NCBI RefSeq assembly: GCF_002744735.1
Contig: NZ_KZ319340.1
Coordinates: 1,211,030-1,275,029 of the forward strand
DNA from: Marinobacter guineae
GTDB lineage: Bacteria > Pseudomonadota > Gammaproteobacteria > Pseudomonadales > Oleiphilaceae
Reading direction: 5' to 3'
Length of the DNA stretch: 64,000 bases
Under the pieces are notes generated by a model. That model was not told the DNA's origin and did not search any database. It saw only the letters and a list, made by a program, of their open reading frames with translations. This document shows, piece after piece, positions 26,120 to 34,746 of the stretch (its first letter is position 1; each line of letters opens with the position of its first letter). Both the position numbers and the translations under genes were made by a program.

Positions 26120-27196
26120 TTACTCGACTTCGGCCATGGTGTTGAGATAGGCGCGGGTCGAGATGTCCGAATAGGCGCGAGTCTTGTTGAGGTACTCCTC
26201 CTGGGACTCGATGATGCGCGCTGCCTGCTCGTTACCCTCGGCCGCCTCTTTCAGCAGCTTTTCGTTGGCCTTGTACATGGCCTGGAACACGTCCTTGGGG
26301 AACTGCTTGATCTGGACATTCGGATGCTCTTCCTTGATGTTTGCCCAGGCGTCCGCATTGGCGTGCTGCGAGTGTACCAGCATGTCATAGGCCGATACGC
26401 GCATGGCGGTCTTCAGGATTGCCTGGAGGTCGGCCGGCAGTTTGTCCCAGGTGTTCTTGTTGACCAGGAACTGCAGCTCGGTCGCAGGCTCGTGCCAGCC
26501 AGTGTAGTAGTAGTCGGCAATCTGCTGGAAACCCAGACGCAGATCGAGAGCGGGACCGACCCACTCAACGGCATCAATGGTGTTGCGTTCAAGGGCTGTG
26601 TACAGCTCGCCCGGCGGGATGTTGGTCGGGCTGACGCCCACTTCAGCGAAGACTTCACCCGCAAAGCCGGGGATACGCATCTTGAGGCCCTGCAGGTCTT
26701 CCAGGGATTTGATTTCCTTACGGAACCAGCCACCCATCTGAACGCCGGTGTTACCGCCCGGGAACGACAGCATGTTGTGGGGTTCGTAGACTTCCTGCAT
26801 CAGATCCATGCCGTCGCCATGGTAAAACCAGGCATACTGTTCGATAGCAGTCATGCCGAAGGGCATGCTGGTGAAAAACAGGGTTTCCGGCACTTTGCCT
26901 TTCCAGTAGTAGGACGCAGAGTGTCCCATGTCGTACTGTCCGGCTTTGACCATGTCAAACACACCCAGAGGCGCCTTGTGCTTGTTGGCGGAATCGATGC
27001 GAATGCGCAGGCGGCCATCAGACATTTCTTCGGCCAGTTCAGCCATGCGTTTGGTGGTGTCACCGAAAATCGGGAAGTTTGGCCCCCAGGTTTCTGCGAG
27101 GCGGAGGGTAAAGGTTTCCTGGGCGAGCGTCTGTGTTGAGGCAAAGGTTGTAGCCACAGCCAACACAGCCGCGGAAAGAACAGAACGGATCTTCAT
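26120..27196 (-). CDS. TRAP transporter substrate-binding protein (DctP family, TakP-like)
   Basis: A 358-residue periplasmic binding protein with a Sec signal peptide (about 1-25, ending TLAQE). The mature part carries ETWGPNFPIFG, GGWFRKEIKSLEDLQGLKMRIPGFAGEV with the carboxylate-binding arginine of DctP proteins, and TIDAVEWVGP. The YYWKGK and GGWFRKEI stretches recall TakP-type proteins that bind 2-oxo acids or lactate with a metal ion; this is a suggestion, not proof. It is the first gene of the TRAP operon, and a 20-bp perfect palindrome lies 121 bp upstream. Confidence 0.92.
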   Translation of the reverse strand: MKIRSVLSAAVLAVATTFASTQTLAQETFTLRLAETWGPNFPIFGDTTKRMAELAEEMSDGRLRIRIDSANKHKAPLGVFDMVKAGQYDMGHSASYYWKGKVPETLFFTSMPFGMTAIEQYAWFYHGDGMDLMQEVYEPHNMLSFPGGNTGVQMGGWFRKEIKSLEDLQGLKMRIPGFAGEVFAEVGVSPTNIPPGELYTALERNTIDAVEWVGPALDLRLGFQQIADYYYTGWHEPATELQFLVNKNTWDKLPADLQAILKTAMRVSAYDMLVHSQHANADAWANIKEEHPNVQIKQFPKDVFQAMYKANEKLLKEAAEGNEQAARIIESQEEYLNKTRAYSDISTRAYLNTMAEVE

Positions 27197-27317
27197 TGCT
27201 CTTCAATCCTCTTATCGTTTTTGTGGGTCGAGCGTTTCCCCTTGTGGGGCTAAACAACTCTGGATTCTAGCTTACGTTAGCAATTATCGTTAACAAACGA
27301 AATCAAAAACCGCCCTA

Positions 27318-27337
27318 TGTACGACCTAGGTCGTACA
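27318..27337. promoter_or_regulatory. 20-bp perfect palindrome upstream of the TRAP operon
   Basis: TGTACGACCTAGGTCGTACA is fully self-complementary with no loop. It lies between the TRAP operon start (27196) and the end of the helical-protein gene (27343). Perfect uninterrupted dyads of this size are typical operators for dimeric regulators, and the ACCTAGGT centre resembles LuxR-type boxes. The regulator is not identified. Confidence 0.6.
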
Positions 27338-27342
27338 GCGGT

Positions 27343-27801
27343 TCAGAGGTCATCCATTCGACCGATCTGGCTGGCGAGTCGCATGGCTTCGTGTTCCTCA
27401 AAGGCCAGCAAATCCTCCAGAAGCGACTTGGCCTCGGGGATTTCGGCCTTCCCGATCAAAGAGTCATAGAGATCCATGACCTGATCGTGAAACTGGAAGA
27501 CTTCCCGGGCGATATCCTTGAATTCCAGGTTGGCGTAGTGGGTGTCAGATGCCAGGCTGGCCTTGATCGGTTTGTGGTTCAGGTAGTCGTAAAGCCGGGT
27601 TTTCATGGCCTTCGGATCGGCCTGCTTTTCGAATTCACTGACGGCTTTTTCAAGCAGGGTTTCATGCCTGGACAGATAATCCAGCAGAGCGCTGGCCCGT
27701 TCGTCGTTGTTCAGGCCGGCTGACTCGTGGAGGCTCCGGGCCAGGTGCGCATGAAGCTGGCGCGTCCAGTCAATCAGATCTTCGAAGGTTTTTATCTCCA
27801 T
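27343..27801 (-). CDS. Predicted all-helical protein, ferritin/hemerythrin-like pattern, function unknown
   Basis: A 152-residue soluble protein without signal peptide or membrane segment. The sequence is predicted almost wholly alpha-helical, with His and Glu recurring at helix-like spacing (LHAHLARSLHES, LSRHETLLEKAV, FQFHDQVMDLYDSLI, AFEEHEAMRLASQI). That pattern is reminiscent of four-helix-bundle metal proteins, but no standard ferritin or hemerythrin motif is complete. I do not recognise a named family. It is divergent from the GH84 gene and is followed by the palindrome that precedes the TRAP operon. Confidence 0.6.
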   Translation of the reverse strand: MEIKTFEDLIDWTRQLHAHLARSLHESAGLNNDERASALLDYLSRHETLLEKAVSEFEKQADPKAMKTRLYDYLNHKPIKASLASDTHYANLEFKDIAREVFQFHDQVMDLYDSLIGKAEIPEAKSLLEDLLAFEEHEAMRLASQIGRMDDL

Positions 27802-27930
27802 TGCATTACTCCGGACAGGAAGGTGGGATGAATAGTTGGCGGTAACTTACAGTCTAGTCAAAATTGTTGATTATTGGGTACATGGAATGGATGCTTGAAG
27901 TCCGGGCAACAGAGGAAGTGGATAATAGCC

Positions 27931-28998
27931 ATGACAACGACACTGGGAATTATTGAAGGATTCTACGGGCCCATGTGGACCTGGCAGGAGCGCCGGCAAC
28001 TGGTTCACACCCTGGCGCCCCACGGTTACGGGTTCTATCTGTATGCCCCGAAAGCCGATGCTTTTCTGCGCCGTAAATGGCAGCAGCCGCATCCACCCGC
28101 CATGGCCTCGGAGCTGGCGGAGTTCGCCCGGTTTTGCCGGCAGGAAGGTCTTCGTTTCGGGGTGGGCCTGAGCCCCTTCGAAATCTTCAACCGGTTTGAT
28201 GACGATGCCCGCACGGCCCTGGCCGAAAAGCTGTCCTTGTTGGAGCGAATGGGCATTGATGCGCTGGCTATCCTGTTTGATGACATGCGGGCGGATACGC
28301 CAGATTTGGCCGGCACCCAGGTGGAGATCGTGCACTGGATTCGCGAGCGCACAACCATCAAGCATCTGAGTGTCTGCCCCAGTTACTATTCTGACGATCC
28401 GGTACTGGATCGGGTGTTCGGCGAACGCCCGGCGGATTACCTGGAAACCCTGGGTCGCACGCTGGACCATTCAATCAATATATTCTGGACCGGGGAGGAG
28501 GTCTGTTCCCGGGAAATTTCCCCCGGCCACCTGAAACGGATCGGCGATCTGCTCCGGCGCAAGCCGGTGCTCTGGGACAATTACCCGGTCAATGACGGCG
28601 ACCGGATGTCGCAACATCTGCACCTGCGCGCCTTCACCGGAAGACCGGCGGCCAACGCAGCCCACCTGGCCGGCCATGGCATCAATCCGGCCCTGCAACC
28701 GACCCTCACCGCCATCCCGGCGATCACGCTCGCGGAGTCCTACCGCCAGGGGCCCTTTTACCAGTATGGCCAGGCATTCCGCCACGCGGCCCGGGAAGTG
28801 CTCGGAAGGGAGTTGGCGGCGCAGGTTCACGCCGATTTGCTGGTGTTCCAGGATGCCGGCCTGACCCGGATCACCGAGGAAAAGCTCCAGAGCCTGCAGC
28901 ATACCTACGATGCTTTTGATCATCCCGCAGCTCATGAAATTCTGCGTTGGTTGGCCAGGGAATACCAGGTGACCGATGAGATGGTGGCGACCCAGTAA
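27931..28998 (+). CDS. GH84-type beta-N-acetylglucosaminidase domain protein, cytoplasmic
   Basis: A 355-residue TIM-barrel protein that starts directly with GIIEGFYGPMWTW, the N-terminal signature of the O-GlcNAcase/hyaluronidase (GH84) catalytic domain. The paired catalytic aspartates are in ILFDDM (about residue 117), and YSDDPVLDRVFG and FWTGEEVCS also match. There is no signal peptide and no carbohydrate-binding or C-terminal helical domain, so the protein should stay in the cytoplasm. Its target could be a GlcNAc-modified protein, sugar nucleotide breakdown product or cell-wall fragment. Start chosen at ATG 27931, with AGAGGAAG upstream. Confidence 0.85.
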   Translation: MTTTLGIIEGFYGPMWTWQERRQLVHTLAPHGYGFYLYAPKADAFLRRKWQQPHPPAMASELAEFARFCRQEGLRFGVGLSPFEIFNRFDDDARTALAEKLSLLERMGIDALAILFDDMRADTPDLAGTQVEIVHWIRERTTIKHLSVCPSYYSDDPVLDRVFGERPADYLETLGRTLDHSINIFWTGEEVCSREISPGHLKRIGDLLRRKPVLWDNYPVNDGDRMSQHLHLRAFTGRPAANAAHLAGHGINPALQPTLTAIPAITLAESYRQGPFYQYGQAFRHAAREVLGRELAAQVHADLLVFQDAGLTRITEEKLQSLQHTYDAFDHPAAHEILRWLAREYQVTDEMVATQ

Positions 28999-29007
28999 TC
29001 CTGACGG

Positions 29008-29718
29008 CTACCGGAGGTAATACTCCACCGTCGAGACCACCCGAACAGTTTTGACCGGCTGCTGCCCTTCCATGACGCCCGGCGCCTGATCCCGGGCAAG
29101 GATCTGGAATACGCCCTGATTGGCCCGGCGCAGGCCACCGAGTTCTGCTTTGGCGTCTTCGGCAAACTGGGCTGCGGCTTCCCGGGCGGATGCGGTGGCC
29201 TCGGCGATCATGTCTGGCTTGATGTTGTTTAGCCCGTTAAACAGATAGGTGGGACCGGAGGGGCCATAGTCCGAGGACAGGACGACGCCGGAGTCTACCA
29301 GTTCACTGACACCTTGAGCGGCCTGGCGGATCTTGTCGATATTGGTGCTGCGCACCATCAGGGTCTGGCTGATAATGAATTTCTGTTCGCCGTTGTTGCC
29401 CTGGTAGGGGTTGGCCCGGGTGTCGGTCACGTCCAGGCGCTGAAGCTCAACCGCACTCTCTTCAATGGCCTGCAATCTCAGAAATGCCATGATCGCATCG
29501 CGACTGCTCCTGGCCTTGTTCTGGGCTTCACTCAGGGAATTGCCAGTGGCGAGAAACCGGATCGGCCATAACGCGAGATCGGCATTCACTTCCCTCTCGG
29601 CAACGCCCTTGACGGTAACGTAGCGGTCACCGGTTCGCAGGTCAGTGAGGCCATTGCTGATCAGTGATGCCGAGATGATGGCGCTGATGCCAAGAATCAG
29701 AGAAGCAAGAAGTTTCAT
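29008..29718 (-). CDS. SIMPL domain (DUF541) exported protein
   Basis: A 236-residue protein with an N-terminal membrane anchor or signal (about 1-22) and a SIMPL/DUF541 domain. VTVKGVAEREVNADLALWPI opens the domain, followed by RLDVTDTRANPYQG and SSDYGPSGPTYLFNGLNNIKPDMIAEAT. The family is periplasmic or membrane-associated and of unclear role. ATG 29718 has an AGGGAA site 8 bp upstream. It is convergent with the GH84 gene, 9 bp apart. Confidence 0.85.
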   Translation of the reverse strand: MKLLASLILGISAIISASLISNGLTDLRTGDRYVTVKGVAEREVNADLALWPIRFLATGNSLSEAQNKARSSRDAIMAFLRLQAIEESAVELQRLDVTDTRANPYQGNNGEQKFIISQTLMVRSTNIDKIRQAAQGVSELVDSGVVLSSDYGPSGPTYLFNGLNNIKPDMIAEATASAREAAAQFAEDAKAELGGLRRANQGVFQILARDQAPGVMEGQQPVKTVRVVSTVEYYLR

Positions 29719-29821
29719 GAGAATTTCCCTGTGTCGCATCACCGGAGAGCCCGCTGAGCGGCTGCTATCCTGAAGGTCAGGGACAAGACTAGCGTTTCGC
29801 ATCAGCGGCGAAAAGGAGAAA

Positions 29822-30352
29822 ATGATGACAGGTGTGAGAGTTGAGTGTGTAAAGGGCAATATAGCCGCGCAGCCCGATATGGATGCGGTGGTCAATGCCG
29901 CCAATGCGCAGCTTCTACCTGGCAGTGGTGTCGCCGGGGCTATCCACAGTGCTGCCGGACCAGGACTGGCTGAGGAATGCCGGGCGCTGGCACCGATCAG
30001 TCCTGGCGAAGCCGTTATCAGCTCCGCCCATAATTTGCCGAACCGTCATGTGATTCATTGCCTGGGGCCGGTGTATGGCGTGGATGAGCCCTCGGACCGG
30101 TTGCTTGCGGAATGTTATCGGAACGCACTGTTACTTGCTGATCATAACGGCCTCGCGTCGGTTGCTTTTCCCGCCATTTCCACCGGTGTGTTCGGGTATC
30201 CGTTGGCCGATGCGGCCACAGTAGCGATGAAAGCGTTGGCCGATACCCTCCCATCCCTCGGCTCCGTGCGCCTGATACGATTTGTCCTGTTCAGTGATCA
30301 GGATCTGTCGGTGTTTCAGGAAGCGCTAGAGTCAGGGCTATCAGGTCAATAG
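29822..30352 (+). CDS. Macro-domain protein (O-acetyl-ADP-ribose deacetylase type)
   Basis: A 176-residue single macro domain. The ligand-binding blocks are VVNAANAQLLPGSGVAGAIH (about 24-43), GEAVISSAHNL and FPAISTGVFGYP (about 114-125). Such proteins remove ADP-ribose or acetyl groups from ADP-ribose derivatives in the cytoplasm. It is divergent from the SIMPL gene, with about 100 bp between. ATG 29822 or 29825 could be used. Confidence 0.92.
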   Translation: MMTGVRVECVKGNIAAQPDMDAVVNAANAQLLPGSGVAGAIHSAAGPGLAEECRALAPISPGEAVISSAHNLPNRHVIHCLGPVYGVDEPSDRLLAECYRNALLLADHNGLASVAFPAISTGVFGYPLADAATVAMKALADTLPSLGSVRLIRFVLFSDQDLSVFQEALESGLSGQ

Positions 30353-30365
30353 CAGTGATCGCTCG

Positions 30366-31370
30366 TCAGTCACAGGTTTTGCTGGTGGAGCGCTGAAAGC
30401 GGGCCTTCATGGCTTCGCGTTCACGCCCCGAATCCTTGAATTCGTCGGGCAGTGGCTGGATAAAATAGAGGAAATCCCCTTTTGACTGATTCTGGTCCAG
30501 GGGAGGGCGGGTATCGGTTGCCGGCCAGAACGCCGGGCTGATGACGGCAACTGAAAGCTTTGGCGCCCGCTGTTTAAGTAATGCCACGGTTCCCAGCCCG
30601 TCTTCACTATGGAAGGTGCCTGTCAGATGCAGCACCTGATGTCCCGGATACCTGCCTATGGACTCGAGAACGCGTGCCGCCATGGTGTTGTCCCGCAGCA
30701 ACTGGGCCTTGTAGGTGTTCTCCATACGGTCGTTCATGGTGCTTTCGTCCCGGTGGCTTGCGCCAATGGCATCTGCAAACTTCTCGCGGTATGCGGGAGT
30801 GTCCATGAATGGCTCTGAGGGCATTGCCTGCCGGATGCTCTCGGGAACCTTGTCGAGATACGAGGGGCCCTTGCGCCCGACACAGCGGACAACATCCGCC
30901 GGGGCATTGGCAGCAATGACTGGCAGGTTCTTCTGGCGGGCAAATTCCACCAGGGGTCGGTAGGACGCCCGGTAATTGTCCCAGGCCGCGGCGTCTTCAA
31001 TCATTTCTGTTTCCCCGGTCTCGCCCTTCAGGTACCGGTCCAGTTCAGGCTGATGGTCCAGATTGAACTGTTCCATGGACAGGATCTGCCTGGGCTGCTG
31101 CCGATGGAGCGCCGTCTGAAGCCGGGATTGCAGCAAATGCGAACCCTGGTGCCCGTGATATTCGCCTACGATAACTACATCCGTTTCAGCGAGGCGCCGA
31201 GCCAGCTGTTCCGGAGTGAGAGCGGCGCCGCTTTCCGGTTCAACGATCCGGGCATCGTAAAGGGTTTGCGGCATGGTGAGATTTTTCGGACTGCTGGTCG
31301 AGGGCATGGCGGTGCATCCGTTCAGGACAAACAGGATAGTGAGTAACAGGGCAGGCGCGAGAGGTTTCAT
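30366..31370 (-). CDS. ChaN-like (haem/iron-regulated) lipoprotein
   Basis: A 334-residue lipoprotein: the signal peptide ends in VLNGC, giving a lipidated cysteine near residue 19. VVIVGEYHGHQGSH and ILSMEQFNLDHQPELDRYL match the ChaN/Cofac_haem_bdg domain, whose histidines bind haem in characterised members. The ChaN domain spans about residues 40-290. The ATG at 31370 is preferred over an in-frame TTG at 31379. It lies 25 bp downstream of a small ribbon-helix-helix gene and is probably cotranscribed with it. Confidence 0.85.
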   Translation of the reverse strand: MKPLAPALLLTILFVLNGCTAMPSTSSPKNLTMPQTLYDARIVEPESGAALTPEQLARRLAETDVVIVGEYHGHQGSHLLQSRLQTALHRQQPRQILSMEQFNLDHQPELDRYLKGETGETEMIEDAAAWDNYRASYRPLVEFARQKNLPVIAANAPADVVRCVGRKGPSYLDKVPESIRQAMPSEPFMDTPAYREKFADAIGASHRDESTMNDRMENTYKAQLLRDNTMAARVLESIGRYPGHQVLHLTGTFHSEDGLGTVALLKQRAPKLSVAVISPAFWPATDTRPPLDQNQSKGDFLYFIQPLPDEFKDSGREREAMKARFQRSTSKTCD

Positions 31371-31395
31371 TGCAGTCAATACGTTCCGGCTTTCA

Positions 31396-31575
31396 TCAGG
31401 TTCTGTTTTTGCGATTTTCGCGCCAGTCTTGTCCCAGCCTTTCCTCGACGTATTCCCGGATAAACTGGCGGACTTTCTGGGACGGCGTTACGTCCTCCTG
31501 CTTGCAGAGTTCTTCAAAGACGGCCTTTTTTTCCGGGTCGATCAGCAGGGTCAGGCGGGCAGTGCGGTTTTCCAT
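31396..31575 (-). CDS. Small ribbon-helix-helix (CopG-like) DNA-binding protein
   Basis: A 59-residue protein read directly from the minus strand, from ATG 31575 to TGA 31396. RLTLLIDPEKKAVFEELCKQ and TPSQKVRQFIREYVEERLG have the beta-strand then two-helix pattern of RHH/CopG/Arc repressors. It is divergent from the SulP transporter. Tandem CATGTTAA repeats lie just upstream, plausible operators for such a dimer. The downstream ChaN-like gene is probably in the same transcript. No toxin gene is adjacent, so an antitoxin role is not supported. Confidence 0.8.
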   Translation of the reverse strand: MENRTARLTLLIDPEKKAVFEELCKQEDVTPSQKVRQFIREYVEERLGQDWRENRKNRT

Positions 31576-31620
31576 GGGAAGCTCATTTCTCTCTCAAAGG
31601 ACTCGTTGAAACGTCTCTTG

Positions 31621-31672
31621 CATGTTAATCATGTTAACATTGAATGTGGATCCAATGAGCATATAATGTTAC
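31621..31672. promoter_or_regulatory. Repeat-rich divergent control region (CATGTTAA repeats)
   Basis: CATGTTAA occurs at 31621-31628 and again at 31630-31637, the second within the perfect palindrome ATGTTAACAT. An inverted copy of the half-site (AATGTTA) follows near 31666. The cluster lies between the RHH gene and the SulP gene and could be the RHH operator. Confidence 0.5.
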
Positions 31673-31700
31673 CTGACCTGTTGCAATAAACGAGACCTTC

Positions 31701-33449
31701 ATGCCTCACCGCGCGCACCTGTTTTCATTACGCCTGGCCCACGCCCTTCGCGAAGCCTGCATCGACGAGCGCTACAGCGGACGCCGCTTGCTCCGGGATG
31801 TAATGGCCGGTGTCACGGTGGGGGTCATTGCCATTCCACTGGCCATGGCTCTGGCCATTGCCAGTGGTGTCGCGCCGCAATACGGACTGTATACAGCCAT
31901 TATCGGCGGCTTTGTGATTGCCCTGACCGGCGGCAGTCGCTTCAGCATCTCGGGCCCCACCGCAGCCTTTGTGGTTATTTTATACCCGATCGCCCAGACC
32001 TACGGGCTCGGTGGCCTGCTGCTGGCAACCCTGATGTCGGGCGTGTTACTGATTATTATGGCCCTGATGCGACTGGGTCGGTTTATTGAGTACATTCCCG
32101 AATCCGTCACCCTGGGGTTTACCGGTGGCATTGCGGTGGTGATCGCCACGCTTCAGGTTGGGGATTTTTTTGGCCTGCCGGTTGGCGATATGCCCGAATA
32201 CTACTGGGACAAGCTGGCGGTGCTGGCCAGCGCGCTGCCGGACCTGGATGGGATGAGCACCCTGGTGGCCGGCGTAACCCTTGCGGTGATGTTGCTCTGG
32301 TCCCGACTGAAAACTCCGGTGCCGCCGCACCTCCCGGCTGTTATTGTCGGTAGCCTGCTTGCCCTTTGGTTCAATGCCAACGGCGCATCTATCGAAACCA
32401 TCGGCTCAAGGTTCAGCTATCTGATGCCTGATGGAAGTACGGGGGCCGGCATTCCGCCCTTTTTGCCCGAGTTCGCCTGGCCGTGGCAGCAAATGGGGGC
32501 CTCCGGCGAACCGATCGGGCTGTCCTGGACCCTGGTCCGGGAATTACTGCCTGCGGCATTCGCCATCGCCATGCTCGGTGCCATCGAATCCCTGCTGTGC
32601 GCGGTGGTACTTGATGGCATGACTGGCAAACGCCACAGCGCCAATAGTGAGTTGATGGGGCAAGGCATTGGTAACATCATCACGCCTTTTTTTGGTGGCA
32701 TCACCGCCACCGCTGCCATTGCGCGCTCCGCCGCCAATTACCGGGCCGGGGCCGAATCCCCGGTTTCCGCGATGGTTCATTCTGTGGTGGTGTTGCTGGC
32801 GCTGATATCCCTCGCTGGCCTGCTGGCCTATCTGCCCATGCCTGCCATGGCTGCGCTGTTGATGATGGTGGCCTGGAATATGAGTGAGGCGCCCAAGTCT
32901 GTGCATTTACTGAAAACCGCTCCGCGTAGCGACATTCTTGTTTTCCTCACCTGCTTCTCGCTCACGGTTGCGCTCGACATGGTGATCGCGATTACCACCG
33001 GAATCTTGCTGGCAGCGGTGTTGTTCATGCGTGAAATGGCCCAGATGACCAAGGTAACGGATATCACCCTGAACCGGCGTATAGCTGATGCGCGTCTGCC
33101 TGAAGGCTGGCAGGTGTTCAAGATCAACGGCCCCCTGTTCTTTGCAGCAGCCGACAGGATATTCGGGGAGCTGGCGGAACTGTCGAGGAATGCCCGCGGG
33201 TTCATCCTGTACATGGACGGTGTCACCATTCTCGATGCCGGGGGCTTGTCGGCCCTGAACAAGCTGATTGCCACATGCGAGCGGGACGGAACGCAGATCG
33301 TGATTGCGGATTTGCAGTATCAGCCATTGAGAACCCTGGCCAGGGCCGGTGTGAAACCCGTAGCGGGTGTCAGCAGGTTCTGCCCCTCTCTGGTAGAGGC
33401 ACTTACGCTGGTAACTGACCAGCACGGAGAGGGTCAAGGTTCTACATAG
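31701..33449 (+). CDS. SulP family anion transporter with STAS domain (DauA-like)
   Basis: A 582-residue transporter with about 12-14 membrane segments (residues 30-440) and a C-terminal cytoplasmic STAS domain (about 465-560; DGVTILDAGGLSALNKLI). The SulP signature SRFSISGPTAAFVVILYPI is intact. Similarity in layout to DauA suggests C4-dicarboxylate or sulfate uptake; bicarbonate is another option for this family. It is divergent from the RHH gene, and its last 8 bp overlap the convergent outer-membrane-like gene. Confidence 0.9.
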   Translation: MPHRAHLFSLRLAHALREACIDERYSGRRLLRDVMAGVTVGVIAIPLAMALAIASGVAPQYGLYTAIIGGFVIALTGGSRFSISGPTAAFVVILYPIAQTYGLGGLLLATLMSGVLLIIMALMRLGRFIEYIPESVTLGFTGGIAVVIATLQVGDFFGLPVGDMPEYYWDKLAVLASALPDLDGMSTLVAGVTLAVMLLWSRLKTPVPPHLPAVIVGSLLALWFNANGASIETIGSRFSYLMPDGSTGAGIPPFLPEFAWPWQQMGASGEPIGLSWTLVRELLPAAFAIAMLGAIESLLCAVVLDGMTGKRHSANSELMGQGIGNIITPFFGGITATAAIARSAANYRAGAESPVSAMVHSVVVLLALISLAGLLAYLPMPAMAALLMMVAWNMSEAPKSVHLLKTAPRSDILVFLTCFSLTVALDMVIAITTGILLAAVLFMREMAQMTKVTDITLNRRIADARLPEGWQVFKINGPLFFAAADRIFGELAELSRNARGFILYMDGVTILDAGGLSALNKLIATCERDGTQIVIADLQYQPLRTLARAGVKPVAGVSRFCPSLVEALTLVTDQHGEGQGST

Positions 33450-34677
33450 GCCAATGGAGCTGGAGATTACCTCCGCCAAAATTACTCTTGTGCAGATAGA
33501 ACGTCGGGTTGAGTGTCAGAGTGGCGTTATCCCGTTCTGACAGGACGATGTTCAGGGGAAATGCCGCTTTACCGATGAACCCGGAGTGATTTTCCCCGGG
33601 ATCACCTTGCAGCCTCTGGCGGATGTCGCCGGCACCGAGGTACAGTTCCGGGGCAAGGGCTGTTCGCTGTGTTAACTGAAACGAGACCGAACCGAAAACA
33701 GTCGCTTCGCGTCTGCGAACACTCCCGGTATTGTCGATCGATCTCCCAAAGTAACCCGTTTCGTCCAGGTAAACACCCGAAAGGCCCAGTTTGGGTGAAA
33801 GCCTCAGGCCTGAGGGCGCCAGCTCTGCCTGAAATTCAAGGTAGTCTCGCTCAAACTCCGGAGTGCCGCCCTCCTGAAGCTCGAAATTACGACGGGTATA
33901 CTCGCCGCGACCGTTTACGTTCAGCAGCGCCTGCTGGTAGAGGAATGACTGCGTCACGGCAGCCTTGACCGACTGGCTTTTTACCGTAAGACCCGCACTC
34001 TGGCTGACCAGCTCTGAATCCGGTGAAACGGTCACTGATAGCGTTGAACCCTGATCGAATAACGCTCCCCGGGGCGCCCTGTGCCATTGCAGGAAAAGGC
34101 TCTGGGGTTTGGTTACAAGCTCATCCCCGGTTTCGGTTTTGCTGTTGAAGTAGGCATCCGGCATTATCCACGCGGCTTCCAGCCAGTCATCGTTTGTCAG
34201 GTGATGGCGGGCGGCCAGATAGACATCGGACAGGGCCTTTTCCTGGAATACATCGCCCTGCAAGCGCAAATCGGTCCCGTTGTTCAGGGTGTGACGGAAC
34301 CCGACCAGTTGCCGATCAAAGGCGCCGTCCAGATCTTCGCTGCGCTGTATATCCAGCAGAAAACCCTGTTGCTCATTGTCAAAGGCAAAGTCCCTGTAGA
34401 ACCGGAAATCCATAAAAAGCCGATTGCTTCTCGTACTGCCAGCTGTCCCCCGGATTCCTTCCTGTGTGGGGCCGGGAGGATGCTGGTGGCGAAAACTCAG
34501 CTCATTCAGGAAACGTTCGGAATTGTAGGGTTCGTCCCGCCCTTCAACGACGGCCTCCTGTCGCCAGGGCTGCGGCACGTGGAAGTCAGCGGCGCGCAGT
34601 ACCGGAGTCAGACAAAGTAACAGAATCAGACTGGGTCCTTTTACAGAGGCTTTAGCGGGTACCGTCAATATCCTCAT
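33442..34677 (-). CDS. Predicted outer-membrane beta-barrel-like protein, unknown function
   Basis: A 411-residue protein with a signal peptide (about 15-30, ending VLRAAD). The mature part alternates polar and hydrophobic residues in long beta strands (RLFMDFRFYRDFAFDNEQQGFLLDIQ, LFLQWHRAPRGALFDQGSTLSVTVS, REATVFGSVSFQLTQRTALAPELYLG). Strand-rich sequence without cysteines fits an outer-membrane barrel. The final residues (NLQLHWPM) do not end in the usual aromatic C-terminal residue. No named family is recognised. It is convergent with SulP and divergent from the channel gene. Confidence 0.6.
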   Translation of the reverse strand: MRILTVPAKASVKGPSLILLLCLTPVLRAADFHVPQPWRQEAVVEGRDEPYNSERFLNELSFRHQHPPGPTQEGIRGTAGSTRSNRLFMDFRFYRDFAFDNEQQGFLLDIQRSEDLDGAFDRQLVGFRHTLNNGTDLRLQGDVFQEKALSDVYLAARHHLTNDDWLEAAWIMPDAYFNSKTETGDELVTKPQSLFLQWHRAPRGALFDQGSTLSVTVSPDSELVSQSAGLTVKSQSVKAAVTQSFLYQQALLNVNGRGEYTRRNFELQEGGTPEFERDYLEFQAELAPSGLRLSPKLGLSGVYLDETGYFGRSIDNTGSVRRREATVFGSVSFQLTQRTALAPELYLGAGDIRQRLQGDPGENHSGFIGKAAFPLNIVLSERDNATLTLNPTFYLHKSNFGGGNLQLHWPM

Positions 34678-34746
34678 TCCGCAATCCCTTTCATAATCTA
34701 TGGGTTATCCTGTGGCTAACAGATCGGATCTAGCCAAAGGAACCCT

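Noticed and set aside
31396..31575. Antitoxin of a toxin-antitoxin pair
   Set aside because: The RHH protein has no adjacent toxin-like gene; the neighbour is a ChaN-like lipoprotein.
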